Positions 8,103-16,533 of a stretch of DNA of 64,000 nucleotides are shown here, piece after piece (positions within the stretch are counted from its first letter, which is position 1; every line of letters begins with the position of its first letter). The stretch lies in assembly GCF_008710155.1 (NCBI RefSeq), contig NZ_VYPZ01000001.1, forward strand, positions 186,001 through 250,000. The letters run 5' to 3'. Made by a program: the position numbers and the translations under genes. This DNA comes from Sphingobium limneticum. Its GTDB lineage: Bacteria > Pseudomonadota > Alphaproteobacteria > Sphingomonadales > Sphingomonadaceae. Below the pieces are notes generated by a model that saw only the letters and a program-made list of their open reading frames with translations, was not told the origin of the DNA and searched no databases.

Positions 8103-10082
8103 ATGCGGACATTGTGCAAAGGGATCGTTTTGGTCCTTCTGGCTTGGATGGGGCAGGCGATCGCCCAACCCTCCGTCGCCCGACCGCTCGCCGTCCTGCA
8201 GGAGGCAGCCTCCGGACCCTACACGAAGTCCGCGCCGCACAGACTCGATAAGGCCGATGTCGATGCCTGGCTGGACGGCTTCATGCCCTATGCGCTGCAA
8301 CGCGGGGATGCCGCCGGCGCTGTCGTCGTCGTGGTCAAGGATGGGCAAATCCTGACCCAGCGCGGCTTTGGCTATGCGGATGTCGCAACCCGCCGCCCGG
8401 TCGACCCGGAGAGGACGCTGTTCCGTCAGGCTTCCATCTCGAAGCTCATTACCTGGACCGCCGTCATGCAAATGGTGGAGGAAGGGAAGATCGACCTCGA
8501 CCGGGACGTGAACGCTTATCTGGATTTCAAAATTCCCGACCGCTTCGGCAAGCCGGTCACGATGCGCAACCTCATGACCCATCGTGGCGGTTTCGAGGAA
8601 GTGCAGCGCGGCCTCAACAGCTACGACATCAAGGATATTCCGGCGCTCGACGTCGCGTTGAAGCGGCAGATTCCGGCGCGCATTTTCCCGCCCGGCGCGA
8701 CGCCGGCCTATTCCAACTATGGCACGACGCTGGCCGCCTATATCGTCCAGCGCGTGTCGGGCGAGGCTTTCGATATCTATGCCCAGCGACATATCTTTGC
8801 GCCGGCCGGGATGCGCTACTCCAGCCTCAGCCAGCGCTTGCCGGCCAGCCTTCAGGCGGTGATGGCCAGCGGTTATGGCCGGGGATCGGGCAAGCCCACC
8901 CCGCTCGAATTGAACAGCTTCTGGCCCGCAGGCGGCATGAGCGCATCCGGCGCCGACATGGGCCGTTTCATGATCGCGCATCTGGCGGAGCGCGGCGTGC
9001 TGTTGCGGCCGGACACGGCGCATCTGATGCACGACACGATCCTGAAGTCGATCCCCGCGCTCAACGGCATGGCGCTCGGCTTTTACGAGCAGAATATCAA
9101 TGGCCGCCGCGCGCTCTCCCATGCTGGCGACACGCTGACCTTCCACAGCCAGCTCTGGCTGCTGCCAAATGAGAAGGTCGGCATCTACATGTCGATGAAT
9201 GCGGCGGGCACGGACAAGCTGTCCGGCGCGATCCGCAGTCATATGTTCGATGCCTTTGCCGACCGCTATTTCCCCGCCGATCATAAGGAGGATGGCCGGG
9301 TCGATGACGCGACCGCCCGTGCGCATGCGCGCATGATGGTCGGTACCTATAACAAGACGCGCCGGTTGGAGACGAGTTTCCTCAAAGCGATGGAAGTTGT
9401 GGGCGGCCAGATCAGCGTCGGGCTGGACGCGAAGGGCGGCCTGCTGCTCAAGGCGGCGCCGGCGCTGGGGGGCGCACCGCGCAACTGGATCGAGGTCGCG
9501 CCCTTCGTCTGGCACGCTGCCGATGGGCATATGCGCCTCGCCGCACAGGTGGAAAATGGTAAGGTGGTGCGCTTCGGCCTCGACAGTTCCTCACCCTATA
9601 TGCTGTTTGAGCCGGTACCCTGGTATCTGTCCGCCCGCTGGATCAGCCCCGCGTTGCTCGTCAGTCTTGGCACGCTGACCCTCACTTTCCTGTCATGGCC
9701 AATCATTGCGTTGCTGCGCCGCCGTTACGCTGCTCAGCCCGTGCAGAGTGTCGCGATATGGCGCGCCTATCGCTTGTCGCGAGCCTTTGCCGGATTGGCG
9801 GTGGGCGTCATGGTCTGCTGGCTATTGTTCGTCAGCAAGCTGGTCAGCGATTTTTCGTCCATGAACGGTGAACTCGACTGGGCGCTCGTCACGCTACAGG
9901 TAACGACGCCGGTGGCCCTGGGCGGCCTTCTGGGCGCGGGGCTGTGGTACGCGCTGCTCAGTTGGCGGCGTGCCGGCATGCGCTTTGCGAAAGTCTGGAG
10001 CCTCCTTCTGGTCGCCGACGCGACGCTGCTGCTGTGGGTCGGCATCGCCTTTCACCTGATCGGATTTGGATTAAATTTCTAA
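8103..10082 (+). CDS. Serine hydrolase with C-terminal membrane domain
   Basis: Protein of 659 residues in two parts. After a signal peptide (cleavage near AIA-QP) comes a beta-lactamase-like S12 domain with nucleophile motif S111-I-S-K114, second motif Y203-S-N205, and an HAGDT segment as the likely third motif. From about residue 540 there are four hydrophobic helices (for example SLGTLTLTFLSWPIIALL and LLLVADATLLLWVGIAFHL), which anchor the enzyme in the inner membrane with its active site outside. The ATG at 8103 follows a GGAGAGGGG ribosome site; an upstream in-frame start at 7992 lacks one. It heads the second dgc gene set. Likely a D-peptidase or esterase; substrate unknown. Confidence 0.83.
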   Translation: MRTLCKGIVLVLLAWMGQAIAQPSVARPLAVLQEAASGPYTKSAPHRLDKADVDAWLDGFMPYALQRGDAAGAVVVVVKDGQILTQRGFGYADVATRRPVDPERTLFRQASISKLITWTAVMQMVEEGKIDLDRDVNAYLDFKIPDRFGKPVTMRNLMTHRGGFEEVQRGLNSYDIKDIPALDVALKRQIPARIFPPGATPAYSNYGTTLAAYIVQRVSGEAFDIYAQRHIFAPAGMRYSSLSQRLPASLQAVMASGYGRGSGKPTPLELNSFWPAGGMSASGADMGRFMIAHLAERGVLLRPDTAHLMHDTILKSIPALNGMALGFYEQNINGRRALSHAGDTLTFHSQLWLLPNEKVGIYMSMNAAGTDKLSGAIRSHMFDAFADRYFPADHKEDGRVDDATARAHARMMVGTYNKTRRLETSFLKAMEVVGGQISVGLDAKGGLLLKAAPALGGAPRNWIEVAPFVWHAADGHMRLAAQVENGKVVRFGLDSSSPYMLFEPVPWYLSARWISPALLVSLGTLTLTFLSWPIIALLRRRYAAQPVQSVAIWRAYRLSRAFAGLAVGVMVCWLLFVSKLVSDFSSMNGELDWALVTLQVTTPVALGGLLGAGLWYALLSWRRAGMRFAKVWSLLLVADATLLLWVGIAFHLIGFGLNF

Positions 10083-10084
10083 TT

Positions 10085-10120
10085 AGAGAATTATTGGCTT
10101 GAAATTCTCTTTATGGAGAA
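10085..10120. promoter_or_regulatory. Inverted repeats before dgcN copy 2
   Basis: AGAGAATT and AATTCTCT form an inverted pair (10085-10092 and 10103-10110), and TTCTC and GAGAA form a second, overlapping pair (10105-10120). They lie in the 85-base gap before dgcN, whose start I place at 10168. The half-sites resemble the element at 2382-2394 before the other dgcN. Candidate operator only. Confidence 0.35.
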
Positions 10121-10167
10121 ATACTGTTGCGCCACATCAACGGTACAGGGCATGGACGGGAGTCGCG

Positions 10168-11268
10168 ATGGACGCGCCCTTCATGCCCGACTCCCATCGA
10201 CAGGTGAGACAGGTGTTTCTTCAGACAATCGACCATGCCGCCGACGCGCAAGCGCCCCTCCAGTCGCTGCCCCAGCCCTATCTGCTGTTCCTGGGCGACA
10301 CGGTGGAGGAAGGCTTTGCCAAGACCGCCTTTGGCCTGCGTGACTGGGCGCCAGACAAATGCACGGGCGAATATGCGCTGGTGGGTGCGGCCGTCAGCAC
10401 CGGCCTGCCGGCGATGACCCCGCAAGAGGCACAGCGGGCAGGTGCCCGATCGCTATTGATCGGTGTCGCCAATAGCGGCGGCGTTCTGGCCGACAATTGG
10501 TTGCCGGCCCTGGTCGAGGCGTTGGAGGCGGGGCTGGATATTGTCAGCGGCCTGCACATGCGTCTGTCGGAATCGCCGGTCCTGGCGGCGACGGCGGAGC
10601 GTCTTGGCCGCCGGTTGATCGACGTGCGCCATCCGCCCCGCGACATCCAGGTCGGCACCGGGCGCAAGCGGAGCGGCAAGCGGTTGCTGACCGTCGGCAC
10701 CGATTGCGCGCTGGGCAAGAAATATACGGCGCTCGCCGTCGCGCGCGCCTTTGCCGATCGCGGCGTTTCCACCGATTTCCGCGCCACCGGCCAAACCGGC
10801 ATCATGATCGCGGGCGGTGGCGTGCCGATGGACGCTGTCGTCTCCGATTTCGAGGCTGGCGCGGCTGAAATGCTTAGCCCCGATGCCGCGCCCGACCATT
10901 GGGATGTGATCGAGGGACAAGGTTCGCTCTTCCATCCTGCCTATGCGGCGGTATCCATGGGCCTGCTGCATGGCAGCCAGCCCGATTGCATCATCGTCTG
11001 CCACCACCCCGGCCGAACGGAAATGCTGGGTACGCCCGGCTATGCCCTCCCGAGCGTGGAGGAGGTGATCGATCTCAATCTGCGTATCGGATCGCGCACC
11101 AATGCCGCCATTCGTTGCGCCGGCCTGTCCTTCAACACTGCGCATCTGAGCGCGGAGCAGGCGCATGCGCTGATGGAGGCCGAAAGCCAGCGGCTGGGCC
11201 TGCCCGTGGCCGATCCGATCCGGGGCGGAGCCGCTTTCGACCGGCTGATCGACCGCTGCCTCGCATGA
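10168..11268 (+). CDS. dgcN: D-glutamate N-acetyltransferase DgcN (DUF1611), copy 2
   Basis: Second DUF1611 protein of the window, 366 residues, with an N-terminal extension of about 20 residues over copy 1. The P-loop-like GTDCALGKKYT is at 177-187, followed by FRATGQTGIMIAGGG and VIEGQGSLFHPAY. ATG 10168 has GGGAG upstream; the frame could be read from a TTG at 10099 but without a ribosome site. The stop overlaps the next start (ATGA). The family role is acetylation of D-glutamate before racemisation by DgcA; the partner dgcA copy 2 is four genes downstream in the same run of genes. Confidence 0.87.
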   Translation: MDAPFMPDSHRQVRQVFLQTIDHAADAQAPLQSLPQPYLLFLGDTVEEGFAKTAFGLRDWAPDKCTGEYALVGAAVSTGLPAMTPQEAQRAGARSLLIGVANSGGVLADNWLPALVEALEAGLDIVSGLHMRLSESPVLAATAERLGRRLIDVRHPPRDIQVGTGRKRSGKRLLTVGTDCALGKKYTALAVARAFADRGVSTDFRATGQTGIMIAGGGVPMDAVVSDFEAGAAEMLSPDAAPDHWDVIEGQGSLFHPAYAAVSMGLLHGSQPDCIIVCHHPGRTEMLGTPGYALPSVEEVIDLNLRIGSRTNAAIRCAGLSFNTAHLSAEQAHALMEAESQRLGLPVADPIRGGAAFDRLIDRCLA

Positions 11269-12347
11269 CGATATCGGCGCCCGTCCGGCCCGGCATGGGT
11301 AAGCGCATAAGGCGATGGGCCGCGCGTATCCTGCTTGGCCTGCTGGCGCTGATCCTGCTGCTGGTCGTGGCCGGCGCGCTTTACGAAGTCTGGGGTCGTT
11401 ATAACGCCAGTCGCCTCTATCCGCCGCCAGGTCGATTGGTCGATATTGGCGGGCGCCGCATCCATATCGACTGCCGCGGTACGGGATCGCCGACCGTCAT
11501 CCTGGAATCCGGCCTGGGATCGGGCGGATCGGTGGACTGGGCGCGGGTGCATGATGCACTGGCGCGTCACACCCGCACCTGCGCCTATGACCGCGCCGGT
11601 ATCATGTGGAGCGATCCCAAGCCCGGCCCGCAAAATGCCGCTGCCGTGGCGGACGATCTTCACGCCACGCTCGCCGCCGTGGGCATCAGCGGCCCGCTGG
11701 TGCTGGTGGGCCATTCGATCGGTGGCCCCTACACCCGTGTCTATACCGGCCGCTATGGCGATCAGGTCGCGGGACTGGTGATGGTCGATGCCTCCCATCC
11801 CGATCAGGTGGCGCGCTTGCGCCAAGTGGTGAAGGCCAATGTCGATCCGGGCAAGGTCGTTGATATCGTCCGCATCGCGAACGCCCTGTCCTGGACGGGC
11901 CTTGTCCGCCTCATGACGAACGGCCAGATGCCCAACCTGCCAACCGAAGCGGGCGCCAAGATCGGCGCTTATACCAGCCATTCGATCGGCGGCGCACTCA
12001 GCGAATTGCAGGGCTTCGATCGCACCATGGATCAGGCGCGCATCGTGCGTAGCTTTGGCGATCGCCCGTTGATCGTGCTGACTGCCATGGCGCCCTATAC
12101 GCCTGCGCAGTTGAAGAGCCTGGAGCTATCGCCACAGGATGGCGCGCGGATGAAGCAGGTCTGGAAGTCGCTGCAGGCCGAAATGGCCGCCATGTCGACC
12201 CATGGCAGTCAGCAGACCGTGCCGGATTCCGGCCATTATATTCAGATCGACCGGCCCGATATCGTGATCGCGGCGGTCGATCGGGTCGTCGATGCCGTGC
12301 GCGCCCGGCAAGCGCCGCGGTCAGGTCGCAACATAGGGGAGAAATGA
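11265..12347 (+). CDS. Membrane-anchored alpha/beta hydrolase
   Basis: Protein of 360 residues. One N-terminal membrane helix (about 20-40, LLGLLALILLLVVAGAL) is followed by an alpha/beta-hydrolase domain. The nucleophile elbow is GHSIGG at 149-154 with S151, and a probable catalytic histidine is in PDSGHYIQID near the end. The start overlaps the dgcN stop, and its stop overlaps the next start (ATGA), so it is co-translated with both neighbours. It may be a periplasm-facing amidase, esterase or proline-iminopeptidase-like enzyme acting on the substrate of this module; no exact substrate can be assigned. Confidence 0.78.
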   Translation: MTISAPVRPGMGKRIRRWAARILLGLLALILLLVVAGALYEVWGRYNASRLYPPPGRLVDIGGRRIHIDCRGTGSPTVILESGLGSGGSVDWARVHDALARHTRTCAYDRAGIMWSDPKPGPQNAAAVADDLHATLAAVGISGPLVLVGHSIGGPYTRVYTGRYGDQVAGLVMVDASHPDQVARLRQVVKANVDPGKVVDIVRIANALSWTGLVRLMTNGQMPNLPTEAGAKIGAYTSHSIGGALSELQGFDRTMDQARIVRSFGDRPLIVLTAMAPYTPAQLKSLELSPQDGARMKQVWKSLQAEMAAMSTHGSQQTVPDSGHYIQIDRPDIVIAAVDRVVDAVRARQAPRSGRNIGEK

Positions 12348-13966
12348 AGATGAAGCGTGCCTTGCTCTGTAGCGCCATGGCGCTGTTGCTCGTAGCCAAT
12401 GCGCCTGCCGCCGATTATGACGTCGTCATCCGGGGCGGGCGGGTGCTGGACGGCGCCGGCAACCCGTGGGTTCGCGCCGATGTCGCAATCAAGGGCGGGC
12501 GCGTCGTGCAAGTCGGGCAGGTGGCCGGCCATGGCGCGAAGGAAATCGACGCAAAGGGCCGTTACGTCTCCCCCGGATTCATCGACATGATGGATCAGTC
12601 GGGCGGCGTGCTGCTGAAGAACGGCGCGGCGGAAAACAAGCTGCGCATGGGCGTCACCACCGTTATCGCGGGGGAAGGCGGCACCCCGGTCGAGGCGGCG
12701 CAGATCCCCTCCTATTTCGCTCAGCTTGAGAAGCAGGGCATTTCCGTCAATTTCGGCAGCTATTATTCCACCACGCAAGCGCGGATGAAGGCGATGGGCG
12801 ACGGCGCCGGCAACCCGACGCCGGCGCAAATGGACATCATGCGCAAGGAAGTGCGTACTGCCATGGAGGCGGGCGCATTCGGCGTAACCAGCGCGCTCAT
12901 CTATCCGCCGAGCAGCTTTGCCACCACCGCCGATCTCATCTCCATGGCGAAAGTGTCGGCCCAATGCGGCGGCTTTTACGCCACCCATATGCGCGACGAG
13001 AGCGGTGATCTGGTAAAGGCGGTCAACGAAGCGATCGAGATCGGCGAGACATCGGGCGCGAAGGTCGAAATCTTCCATCTGAAGGCCGCCTTCGCGCCGG
13101 GCTGGGGCAAGCTGATGCCCGAAGCGATCGCGGCGGTGAACGCGGCCCGTGCGCGCGGGGTCGATGTCGCGGCGGACCTTTATCCCTATACCGCCGGCGG
13201 TACCGGGCTGGAGATCATCGCCCCCAGCTGGGTCTGGGCCGATGGCGTGCAAAAGGGGATCGAGCGGCTGAAAGATCCCAAACTGCGCGAGCGGATGAAG
13301 AAGGAAGTCGCCGCTGGCTCCATGCCTGGCTGGTCGAACCTCGTGCAGGCATCGGGCGGTTTCGGCAATGTCATCCTAGCCAATGGTTTCAGCCAGAAAT
13401 ATGCGCCCTATCATGGTCAGAGCCTGGAGAAGATCGGCGCCGCGCTGAAGCGTGATCCGGCCGATGTGGCCTGGGACATCTTGCTGGAGGGGCTGCCCAA
13501 CCGGTCCGTCGCCCTCTATTTCATGATGAATGAAGGCGATATCGAAACCGCCTTGCATCAGCCCTGGGTCAGCATCGGCAGCGATGCCGCCGCGTCGGAG
13601 AAGTTCGGCGAGATGGACGCGCTCGGCCTGCCGCACCCGCGCGCCTATGGCACGTTCCCGCGCATCATCGCCGAATATGTGAAGCGCCGCCCGGTCCTGT
13701 CGCTGGAGGATGCGGTGCGCAAGATGACCGGCTGGCCCGCCCAGCGCATGGGCCTCACCGATCGCGGCCTGATCCGCGACGGGATGCGTGCCGACATCGT
13801 GATCTTCGATCTCGAAAGGCTGGACGACGTCGCCAGTTGGGCCAAGCCGACGGCGGCGCCGACCGGGATCGACACGGTGCTTGTGAACGGCGTCGTGACG
13901 ATCGAGGATGGCAAGCATAGCGGCGCGAAGGCCGGCGCCGTGCTGCGACACGGCTGCGGCGGCTGA
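12344..13966 (+). CDS. D-aminoacylase-like amidohydrolase with altered metal site
   Basis: Exported protein of 540 residues (signal peptide ending near APA-AD) of the N-acyl-D-amino-acid deacylase branch of the amidohydrolase superfamily. Conserved parts are VVIRGGRVLDG, the histidine in ATHMRDES (H215), the histidine in EIFHLK (H245), and the aspartate in IGSDAA. The usual HxH after strand 1 is absent: the matching segment reads PGFIDMMDQSG. The cysteine of the usual GNCG is a glutamate (GEGG, 110-113). Such changes occur in a subgroup with GQSE-type motifs, so the protein need not be dead, but its metal centre must differ. In this context it could remove an acyl group from an N-acyl-D- or L-amino acid. 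Confidence 0.82.
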   Translation: MKMKRALLCSAMALLLVANAPAADYDVVIRGGRVLDGAGNPWVRADVAIKGGRVVQVGQVAGHGAKEIDAKGRYVSPGFIDMMDQSGGVLLKNGAAENKLRMGVTTVIAGEGGTPVEAAQIPSYFAQLEKQGISVNFGSYYSTTQARMKAMGDGAGNPTPAQMDIMRKEVRTAMEAGAFGVTSALIYPPSSFATTADLISMAKVSAQCGGFYATHMRDESGDLVKAVNEAIEIGETSGAKVEIFHLKAAFAPGWGKLMPEAIAAVNAARARGVDVAADLYPYTAGGTGLEIIAPSWVWADGVQKGIERLKDPKLRERMKKEVAAGSMPGWSNLVQASGGFGNVILANGFSQKYAPYHGQSLEKIGAALKRDPADVAWDILLEGLPNRSVALYFMMNEGDIETALHQPWVSIGSDAAASEKFGEMDALGLPHPRAYGTFPRIIAEYVKRRPVLSLEDAVRKMTGWPAQRMGLTDRGLIRDGMRADIVIFDLERLDDVASWAKPTAAPTGIDTVLVNGVVTIEDGKHSGAKAGAVLRHGCGG

Positions 13967-13992
13967 GACGCAAACGGAACAGGGAGGATGAG

Positions 13993-15288
13993 ATGAAGCG
14001 GATTTTATGGACGGCGCTGGCGACCAGCATGTTGGCGACGCCGGCGCTGGCGCAGGACAACCCCTTGGCCGAGCGTACTTATATCCAGGCCGGGCGTCTG
14101 CTCGCCGACCCGGCAACCGGCCGCGTCGATCGCGACAAGACGATCGTGGTGGAAGGCGGCAAGGTCGTCGAGATACGCGATGGCTTCGTCGGTGAGGGCC
14201 GAGTGATCGATCTGCGCGACGGCTTCGTCCTGCCCGGCTTCATCGACAGCCATGTGCATATCACCTCTCAATCCGGTCCCGACAGCCGGCTGGACGGCGT
14301 CACCAAATCGACCACGGCGCAGGCGTTCGACGGCATCGTCTACGCTAAACGCACCGTGCGGGCCGGCTTCACCACCGTCGCCGATCTCGGCTCCGATCCC
14401 GAAGCGATCAACGCGCTGCGCGACGCGATCGCGCAGAAGAAGGTGGTCGGCCCGCGCATCCTGGCCGCCGGTATCGTCGCGGCGCATGGCGGGCATGGCG
14501 ACGTCCATGGCTATCGACAGGAAATACTCGACCTGTTTCGCCCGACGACTCTCTGTTCAGGCGCCGACGATTGCGCCCGCGCGGTGCGGCAGGCGGTGCA
14601 GCAGGGCGCGGACGTCATCAAGACCGCCTCGACCGGCGGCGTCATGTCGGACACGGCTGCCGGCCTTGGCCAGCAGATGAGCGACGCCGAACTTCTCTCC
14701 ATCGTCGAAACGGCGCACCGGCTGGGGCGCAAGGTCGCGGCCCATGCCCATGGGACGGACGGGGTCAACGCCGCCCTGCGCGCCGGCGTGGATTCGGTCG
14801 AACATGGTACCTATCTCGACGCTGAATCCATCCGCCTGTTCAAGGCTAAGGGCAGCTATCTGGTCCCGACCCTGCTGGCCGGCGACACGGTGACGCGGCA
14901 GGCGGAAACCGCCGAATGGATGCCCGCAACCGTGCGGGCCAAGGCGCGGATCGTCGGCCCGCTGATGATCGACGCGGTGCGCCGCGCGCGTGCCGCCGGC
15001 ATCAACATGGCGTTCGGTACCGACTCCGGCGTTTCCGCCCATGGCGACAATGCCCGCGAATTCGCGCTGATGGTACAGGCCGGCCTGCCGCCGATCGACG
15101 CGATCCGCGCCGCCACGGTCTGGGCCGCCACCCATGTCGGGCTGGACAAGGAGGTCGGCTCGATCGTCCCCGGCAAGGCGGCGGATATCGTGGCGGTGAA
15201 GGCCGATCCGCTGACCGATATCCGCGCGCTCGAAACCATGGCTTTCGTCATGAAGGAAGGGAATGTCGTCCGCGCCGTGGGCGACTGA
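13993..15288 (+). CDS. Exported imidazolonepropionase/prolidase-like amidohydrolase
   Basis: Metal-dependent hydrolase of 431 residues with a signal peptide ending ALA-QD. The binuclear metal site looks complete: H87 and H89 (DSHVHI), a likely carboxylated lysine K210 (VIKTASTGG), H251 or H253 (AAHAHG), H271 (VEHGTY), and an aspartate in FGTDSG. Relatives include enzymes that cleave Xaa-Pro or Xaa-Arg/Lys dipeptides and N-acyl amino acids. AGGGAGG precedes the ATG. It lies between the D-aminoacylase-like gene and dgcA, so a dipeptidase or deacylase role feeding the racemase is likely. Periplasmic. Confidence 0.84.
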   Translation: MKRILWTALATSMLATPALAQDNPLAERTYIQAGRLLADPATGRVDRDKTIVVEGGKVVEIRDGFVGEGRVIDLRDGFVLPGFIDSHVHITSQSGPDSRLDGVTKSTTAQAFDGIVYAKRTVRAGFTTVADLGSDPEAINALRDAIAQKKVVGPRILAAGIVAAHGGHGDVHGYRQEILDLFRPTTLCSGADDCARAVRQAVQQGADVIKTASTGGVMSDTAAGLGQQMSDAELLSIVETAHRLGRKVAAHAHGTDGVNAALRAGVDSVEHGTYLDAESIRLFKAKGSYLVPTLLAGDTVTRQAETAEWMPATVRAKARIVGPLMIDAVRRARAAGINMAFGTDSGVSAHGDNAREFALMVQAGLPPIDAIRAATVWAATHVGLDKEVGSIVPGKAADIVAVKADPLTDIRALETMAFVMKEGNVVRAVGD

Positions 15289-15382
15289 CCCTCTCCTGAT
15301 CCTTTGCTGACCGACCTGCCCGGACCGGCTTCGCATGGCGATGCCGGACGGTGCTTTTCATGCCCGAAATATGGAGTCTCTC

Positions 15383-16375
15383 ATGCCGCGTCTCACGCTA
15401 GACGTTACGGTCGAAACGCTTCGGCTGGCCGAAACCTTCCGCATATCCGGCCGGGCGATCGATAGCGCGGACGTGATCGTCGTCACGTTGGACGATGGCA
15501 CGCATCGCGGCCGGGGGGAGGCCGCCGGCGTCTATTATATGGGTGACGATATCCCGCATATGCTGGCGATGCTCGACCTCACTCGCCCGGCGATCGAAGC
15601 ACATCCGACGCGTACGGAATTGCGCGCTATCCTGCCGGCCGGCGGCGCGCGCAATGCGGTCGATGCGGCGCTATGGGATATTGAGGCGCAGCGTTCGGGC
15701 AAGCCCGTCTGGCAGTTGGCGAGCCTTGAGGAACCCAGTCCGCTTCGCACCACCTTTACCATCGGTGCCGACGATCCAAAGCGCATGGCCGCCAAGGCGA
15801 CGGCCCATGCGCAGGCCCGATCGATCAAGATCAAGCTGACCGGCGACCTCGACCTCGATGTCGCACGCGTCACGGCGATCCGCGCCGCGCGGCCCGATAT
15901 GTGGCTCGGCGTGGACGCCAATCAGGGTTTCGCGATCAACGAGTTGGACAGTCTATTGGCGGCGATGGTGGACGCGAAAGTGTCCCTGATCGAACAGCCC
16001 TTGCCACGCGGTCAGGAGGCGGCGCTGGAGGGGCTGGACTCGCCCATCCCTTTGGCGGCCGACGAAAGCGCCCTGACGCTGGACGATGTTGCGGGACTGG
16101 TCGGTCGGTTCGACGTCTTCAACATCAAGCTCGATAAATGCGGCGGCCTGACTGAAGGGCTGATGATCGCCGACGCCGCGCGGCAGGCCGGCCTTGGCGT
16201 GATGGTCGGCTGCATGGTGGGCAGCAGTCTGGCGATGGCACCGGCTTTCCTGCTGGGACAGGTCTGTGATCTGGTCGATCTCGACGCGCCGCTGTTCCTG
16301 GCGCGGGACCATGTGCCTGCCGTCGCCTATAATGGCGGGCTGCTCCATTGCGATAGGGCCGTCTGGGGCGGCTGA
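15383..16375 (+). CDS. dgcA: N-acetyl-D-glutamate racemase / dipeptide epimerase DgcA, copy 2
   Basis: Enolase-superfamily epimerase of 330 residues. Catalytic residues are K149 and K151 (IKIKLTGD), D178 (GVDANQGF), E204 (LIEQPL), D227 (ADES) and K249 (NIKLDKCGG). The start is at 15383, where GGAG lies 6 bases upstream; an in-frame ATG at 15335 lacks such a site. It closes the second set of hydrolase genes, and a good terminator follows. It is more diverged from copy 1 at the N-terminus and C-terminus than in the barrel, as expected for paralogues with shared chemistry. Confidence 0.88.
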   Translation: MPRLTLDVTVETLRLAETFRISGRAIDSADVIVVTLDDGTHRGRGEAAGVYYMGDDIPHMLAMLDLTRPAIEAHPTRTELRAILPAGGARNAVDAALWDIEAQRSGKPVWQLASLEEPSPLRTTFTIGADDPKRMAAKATAHAQARSIKIKLTGDLDLDVARVTAIRAARPDMWLGVDANQGFAINELDSLLAAMVDAKVSLIEQPLPRGQEAALEGLDSPIPLAADESALTLDDVAGLVGRFDVFNIKLDKCGGLTEGLMIADAARQAGLGVMVGCMVGSSLAMAPAFLLGQVCDLVDLDAPLFLARDHVPAVAYNGGLLHCDRAVWGG

Positions 16376-16396
16376 TCCGTCAGATTTGGCGTGAAA

Positions 16397-16427
16397 GGGC
16401 AGCGCCTTTGGGCGGCTGCCCTTTTTT
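16397..16427 (+). terminator. Rho-independent terminator after dgcA copy 2
   Basis: GGGCAGCGCC and GGCGGCTGCCC form a stem with a TTTG loop and one bulge, followed by six T. It lies 22 bases after the dgcA stop and ends the second D-Glu module. Confidence 0.88.
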
Positions 16428-16457
16428 ATGTCTCAATCGGTCGAATATGCATAAGAT

Positions 16458-16473
16458 ATTTAGTATACGGTAT
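16458..16473. promoter_or_regulatory. Half-matching GTATAC operator before TonB receptor
   Basis: ATTTAGTATACGGTAT resembles the palindrome family ATATCGTATACGATAT seen in the 26-49 kb region. The centre GTATAC is exact and the right arm has one change. It lies about 60 bases before the receptor start. A weak single site; it could be chance in AT-rich DNA. Confidence 0.35.
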
Positions 16474-16533
16474 TTGACTTTTAAATATTTCCGTCGCAGC
16501 ATCCCGCCTGCAAAAAAGTCAGGGAGACAATCA

